From positions 2,636-11,703 of the forward strand of contig DKBB01000104.1 in the NCBI GenBank assembly GCA_002451015.1: 9,068 bases of DNA, given 5' to 3'. Origin of the DNA: Acidobacteria bacterium UBA6911 (GTDB taxonomy: Bacteria > Acidobacteriota > UBA6911). The position numbers and the translations under genes were made by a program. The first letter of the stretch is position 1. Each line of letters starts with the position of its first letter. Below the pieces are notes generated by a model. That model was given only the letters and a program-made list of their open reading frames with translations, was not told the origin of the DNA and did not search any database. Positions 6,357 through 9,068 of this stretch are shown piece by piece.

Positions 6357-8231
6357 TCAGAATTCCCTCAGTGTTTCCTGTATGCCTTTATGAATTTCGT
6401 ACCAGAAATTTAGGGCCGCTTCATGTTTGTTGTCGTCAAATCGCCGAATCCACTCCTGTAACTCTGCAGTATTGTCACTGTCAACGGTATGTTTTCTTGT
6501 TAGAAAAGTTTGAATAAAATCGATGTTTCTTTCTGACTCCCAGAACACGGAAGAGTTGCGACTGTTAATGCGGCTGGCGGTTATATGGATATGCGCATTG
6601 AAATCATCTTTCATGTTGTAAAGCGATCCGATAATTTCTGGGAGCATTTCTTCCGCCCAGCCACGGTGAAATCGGCAGAATCCCATGTTATCCAACACAA
6701 GCTCTTTTAGAAACCGGTCTGCATTTTTTCTTCCCAGTTCGCGTGGTGGGATAAACTCCTTCCCATAATCCATGTAATACTTCCCCATGATTGCCATCGG
6801 GGATAGAACGCCGGGAGTCCAGTACTGGTTGGGAACAATCCAACCCTTACGGGCGAAAGCGTTATAGAGAAACGCATTGGTAATTTGGCTGCCGCGCTCT
6901 CGTGATAAATGTCTTGCGAATTTCCGGGCACCGGAAGATAGATCTAAAATTCCCCGTCGCTCAACGATCCCGTCCAAAAGTTCCATGCCTATTTTCGCGT
7001 TGTGGCCTGACGTGGCGACAACATCAAAATCCCTATAGTGGAATACTGGAATACCTCGAATTCCGCATTCTTCGGGAGAAATGAATTTTTCTACAAGACA
7101 TTCCATCAGCCATGACAGCACACCGCCTGCAGATATCGCATCGAAGCCATATAGATCGGCTCGATGATTGAGCTTTTCAGCCGCGCGTTGATCGAAGATT
7201 CCGGAAAGGGGGCCCATAGTCTGATAAGGTTCGTAATCTTTTTTGTATTCCCCGTGCATTTTTTTGCACACCGCGACGCAGGGCTCCCCGCAATGACTCT
7301 GTTGCTTGGGAAGTATGGTTTCCTCATTGAACTGCCTAAGGTAGTGATCGATTACGAAATTTTTATGAATGTCGATTCGGTCGCTTTCATCCATATAGAT
7401 ACTTCTGTAATTGAAAGAGAGCATCGAACCGCCCAGCGTTGAATAATTGACGCCAAACGTTCCTCCGGTCTGGAAGTTGGGATCGAAACGATATTTTGTC
7501 GTAGCTTCAATATCTTTGGCTGCTAATTTTTTCTCGTATTTTGCAATAAACCATTCGTCGGCGACTTTCCGATCCCTGAAATCTTCATCGAGGTGAGTAC
7601 CCCCGTAAATAATTCCAGCGATACCGTGTTCCTGTAACAGTTTACTTCCAAATCCGCCACGGCCCGCCCAGGTGTCTGCAAAACTGATATTGCCGTTGTT
7701 GATGGGGGCGGAAACAATCGCGCCGAAGTCGGTTGCCCATGCAGCAGGACCGACTGCCAAAATTTGCGGGTCGATTTTGAAATCGTCGGTAAAATGGTTC
7801 CAGGCGTAATCCATTAATGAATAAACACCCTTTCTTCCCTGCTGCCAGATCCGGAATATGTCGACGGGAATGAGCTTAAGATCAATTTCTTCTCCGTGCG
7901 AGCGATTCAGGTAGAGAATAGACGGGGTATCTGACTTCCCGACGATGGAAATCATGTTAAGGCCGAGATTGTCGAAAACGAGCCCGGCGCCTCCCATTGA
8001 GGAAATAAAAAAACCTCCCCAGCAGGGAGAGAATCCGCTGAAAACCATCCGGTTGGAACCTGGGAAAAGAGATCCCGCGAGTAATCCCACTCCGATATTC
8101 AGGCTGTTGTATTTCCCGGAAAGAAACAGACCCAGATCGACGGGACCCCAGAAATTTCCCAGACGGAAGCGCTTCAATCGGTAAAAGGATGTACGTGCAT
8201 CAATAAGTAATGTTTTTAAGTGTGTGTCCAT
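6357..8231 (-). CDS. Aldehyde:ferredoxin oxidoreductase (AOR) family tungsto/molybdopterin enzyme
   Basis: The protein has 624 residues, the usual AOR length. Family members carry a bis-pterin tungsten (or molybdenum) centre and one [4Fe-4S] cluster and typically interconvert aldehydes and carboxylates with ferredoxin. The N-terminal domain shows GGFFISSMGGAGLVFDNLGL (72-91), then IVGKSDTP and the cofactor-region AGRGGFGSKLL (189-199). The cluster cysteines are C314, C318 and C322 (CGEPCVAVC), with the distant fourth C519 in DNMGFCRF; 196 residues separate C322 from C519, as expected. NHRADLYGFDAISAGG (355-370) is also typical. The first spacing is CX3CX3C rather than the CX2CX3C of Pyrococcus AOR, suggesting a separate subgroup. 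The ATG at 8231 has an AGGA (complement of 8240-8243) eight bases upstream. The gene is read alone, convergent with the lysine genes; no ferredoxin, MoaD-like or partner-subunit gene is visible. The substrate is unknown. The coding bases look more AT-rich than in the lysine genes. Confidence 0.92.
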   Translation of the reverse strand: MDTHLKTLLIDARTSFYRLKRFRLGNFWGPVDLGLFLSGKYNSLNIGVGLLAGSLFPGSNRMVFSGFSPCWGGFFISSMGGAGLVFDNLGLNMISIVGKSDTPSILYLNRSHGEEIDLKLIPVDIFRIWQQGRKGVYSLMDYAWNHFTDDFKIDPQILAVGPAAWATDFGAIVSAPINNGNISFADTWAGRGGFGSKLLQEHGIAGIIYGGTHLDEDFRDRKVADEWFIAKYEKKLAAKDIEATTKYRFDPNFQTGGTFGVNYSTLGGSMLSFNYRSIYMDESDRIDIHKNFVIDHYLRQFNEETILPKQQSHCGEPCVAVCKKMHGEYKKDYEPYQTMGPLSGIFDQRAAEKLNHRADLYGFDAISAGGVLSWLMECLVEKFISPEECGIRGIPVFHYRDFDVVATSGHNAKIGMELLDGIVERRGILDLSSGARKFARHLSRERGSQITNAFLYNAFARKGWIVPNQYWTPGVLSPMAIMGKYYMDYGKEFIPPRELGRKNADRFLKELVLDNMGFCRFHRGWAEEMLPEIIGSLYNMKDDFNAHIHITASRINSRNSSVFWESERNIDFIQTFLTRKHTVDSDNTAELQEWIRRFDDNKHEAALNFWYEIHKGIQETLREF

Positions 8232-8266
8232 AAAGAAAATCCTATGTCATAGAGGCATGTATTCAT

Positions 8267-8282
8267 ATAACAATATTGTTAT
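8267..8282. promoter_or_regulatory. Perfect 16-base palindrome upstream of the AOR gene, candidate operator
   Basis: ATAACAATATTGTTAT is perfectly self-complementary and lies 36 bases upstream of the AOR start codon. The position overlaps the -35 part of the only promoter-like pair I see for that gene, so a dimeric repressor could block transcription from it. A DNA palindrome this AT-rich can also occur by chance in such DNA. No regulator gene is present in the window. Confidence 0.4.
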
Positions 8283-8446
8283 TATTGAAAACAGTCATCC
8301 GCTCAGGCTGGAAGAATATAAACACCCAATCTCCTTTTCACTCTCCTGTAAAAGATAGGTTTGTTTCGGAAACTCTATGTTTCTGAGCATGGTATTTATC
8401 GATACACTGCGAGTGGATAAAACATATTCCTGAAGTCTGAATTATT

Positions 8447-8468
8447 CAATTTTATCATAGTAAAATTG
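8447..8468. repeat. Perfect 8-base inverted repeat upstream of the FNT pseudogene
   Basis: CAATTTTA (8447-8454) and TAAAATTG (8461-8468) are exact reverse complements separated by six bases (TCATAG). The element lies 85 bases before the pseudogene start. It could be an operator or a hairpin in a leader RNA. There is no T-run immediately after it on the plus strand. Confidence 0.45.
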
Positions 8469-8501
8469 GCGTTGAACCGGATAGGTTGAAACTGGCCAAT
8501 T
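8464..8501. repeat. Inverted repeat enclosing a 14-base-period direct repeat
   Basis: AATTGGC (8464-8470) and GCCAATT (8495-8501) are exact reverse complements. Between them GTTGAACCGG (8471-8480) is followed by GTTGAAACTGG (8485-8495), so GTTGAA recurs 14 bases apart. The left arm overlaps the neighbouring inverted repeat by five bases, so the two stems compete. Together they look like a relic regulatory site of the formate/nitrite channel gene. The function is inferred only from position. Confidence 0.35.
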
Positions 8502-8540
8502 CTTATTACCACCATGTAGCTATAAGCGACGTGCGTTTGA

Positions 8541-8546
8541 AGGAGG
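8541..8546 (+). promoter_or_regulatory. Intact ribosome binding site of the FNT pseudogene
   Basis: AGGAGG lies six bases before the ATG at 8553 and is among the best sites in the window. It marks the original start of the transporter gene, because the FNT N-terminal sequence follows directly in the same frame after a TAA at codon 3. Confidence 0.7.
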
Positions 8547-8552
8547 ATTCTC

Positions 8553-8875
8553 ATGGCGTAAAAACCTTTCCAGACGGACGCCTATCTCCCTCGCCAGATG
8601 GCGCAGAGAGTTAAGGACGCAGGTGTCACAAAAGCCATAATGGATTTCTGGAGCAGGCTGTATCCGGCAATTCTAGGGCATTCCTTTATCGGACTCGGAG
8701 CGCATTTTGCGACTCCCGCCTCGGCGAATAACGGCTTGCTTTCAGACTCAGTCAACTGCTGACTGGCTTGGTCTTCAGCCTGGGGCTTATTCTTGTCATT
8801 GTAGCGGGTGCGGTACTTTTTACCGGAAATAACCTGATCGTCATAGCCGGGGTTTCCCGAAAATCGGAAGTATAG
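8553..8875 (+). pseudogene. Broken formate/nitrite transporter (FNT family) gene
   Basis: From the ATG at 8553 the frame reads M-A-stop-KPFQTDAYLPRQMAQRVKDAG, which is the normal N-terminus of an FNT channel interrupted by TAA (8559-8561). It continues in the same frame through a recognisable first membrane helix (YPAILGHSFIGLGAHFAT) and runs into TGA at 8760-8762. A shift to another frame at about 8753 restores LLTGLVFSLGLILVIVAGA, then LFTGNNLIVIAG, the second helix and the highly conserved FNT motif, before TAG at 8873-8875. Intact FNT proteins are about 260-290 residues, so most of the gene is missing, diverged or beyond the window. FNT channels move formate, nitrite or related small anions across the inner membrane. 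A stop, a frameshift and a second stop make sequencing error an unlikely full explanation. GAxLFTGN has Val where Glu is usual. Confidence 0.85.
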
Positions 8876-9068
8876 GCATACCCTGACTTGGCGCATTTTG
8901 CTGAGTATTGGATGAGGGTGTGACACATGGCTATATAGCGGGAACTCCAGTAGCGTCCGCAGGATCTATTGTAATGAATGAACCATTTGTCCTAAGCAAG
9001 AAACTACGTGGTTCCGCTTGTAGACTTTCGGACCAAGAATCACGTTCTGGATTAAAGCTATCCCAACA
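8876..9068. other. Window end with no recognisable gene
   Basis: These 193 bases should encode the third FNT helix onward if the pseudogene continued. Faint hints exist in two frames (a TATTGG encoding YW near 8906, and YSGNSSS near 8932-8952, against the family pattern NW..VY.GN..G), too weak to extend the pseudogene. One plus-strand frame is open from 8905 to the edge (54 codons), but it resembles nothing I know and that length is expected by chance. Confidence 0.4.

Larger units (their letters stand above)
8232..8552. other. Divergent intergenic region between the AOR gene and the FNT pseudogene
   Basis: These 321 AT-rich bases contain no credible gene on either strand. They should hold the promoters of both flanking genes. 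Reading toward AOR, TTGTTA, 16 bases and TATGAC form a weak sigma70-like pair whose -35 overlaps the 16-base palindrome at 8267-8282. Toward the pseudogene lie two overlapping inverted repeats (8447-8468 and 8464-8501). There is also a small repeat cluster at 8363-8383: GTTTC, G, GAAAC, TCTAT, GTTTC, which can fold in two ways. No tRNA or CRISPR structure is present. Confidence 0.6.

Noticed and set aside
8553..8762. TAA at codon 3 of the FNT gene as programmed recoding or readthrough
   Set aside because: A separate frameshift and further stops are present downstream, so simple gene decay explains it better.
8582..8926. A 114-codon minus-strand open frame at the window end
   Set aside because: It is opposite the readable FNT pseudogene and its translation resembles nothing; the plus-strand reading gives conserved FNT motifs.
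8905..9068. A 54-codon plus-strand frame open to the window edge
   Set aside because: That length without a stop is common by chance, there is no ribosome binding site, and the translation does not match FNT or any other family I recognise.

Overview
The window looks like a chromosomal stretch from a Gram-negative-type, probably anaerobic or facultative bacterium of roughly balanced base composition (judged by eye, not computed). A PqqL-like M16 peptidase, a tungsten/molybdenum-pterin aldehyde oxidoreductase and the remains of a formate/nitrite channel fit a Desulfobacterota- or Bacteroidota-related lineage. Several genes have strong Shine-Dalgarno sequences and one starts with GTG, which argues against a typical Bacteroidota genome. 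I cannot fix the phylum from this sequence.

Layout. Bases 1-1572 (+) hold the C-terminal half of an M16 zinc-peptidase-family protein cut by the window edge. After a 223-base gap comes a plus-strand group of three genes. The first is an ALDH7-type dehydrogenase (1796-3334, alpha-aminoadipic semialdehyde/piperideine-6-carboxylate dehydrogenase). The second is L-lysine 6-aminotransferase (3383-4699). The third is a 450-residue protein (4840-6192) that I read as a divergent, internally duplicated member of the VOC-fold DUF1338/HglS group (2-oxoadipate dioxygenase/decarboxylase). Facing it on the minus strand is an aldehyde:ferredoxin oxidoreductase (AOR) family gene (6357-8231). Divergent from that, at 8553-8875 (+), is the broken start of a formate/nitrite transporter (FNT) gene with an in-frame TAA at codon 3 and a frameshift. 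The 320 bases between the last two hold several perfect inverted repeats. The last 193 bases hold nothing I can name.

How the genes fit together. The aminotransferase removes the epsilon-amino group of lysine to give allysine/piperideine-6-carboxylate, and the ALDH7 enzyme oxidises this to 2-aminoadipate. The expected next product, after loss of the alpha-amino group, is 2-oxoadipate, which is the substrate of HglS/DUF1338 enzymes. That makes the third gene the most interesting item here: a diverged candidate for a late step of lysine catabolism. The alpha-aminotransferase is not in the window. The AOR and the FNT remnant look like a separate anaerobic-metabolism unit, and nothing in the sequence ties them to lysine.
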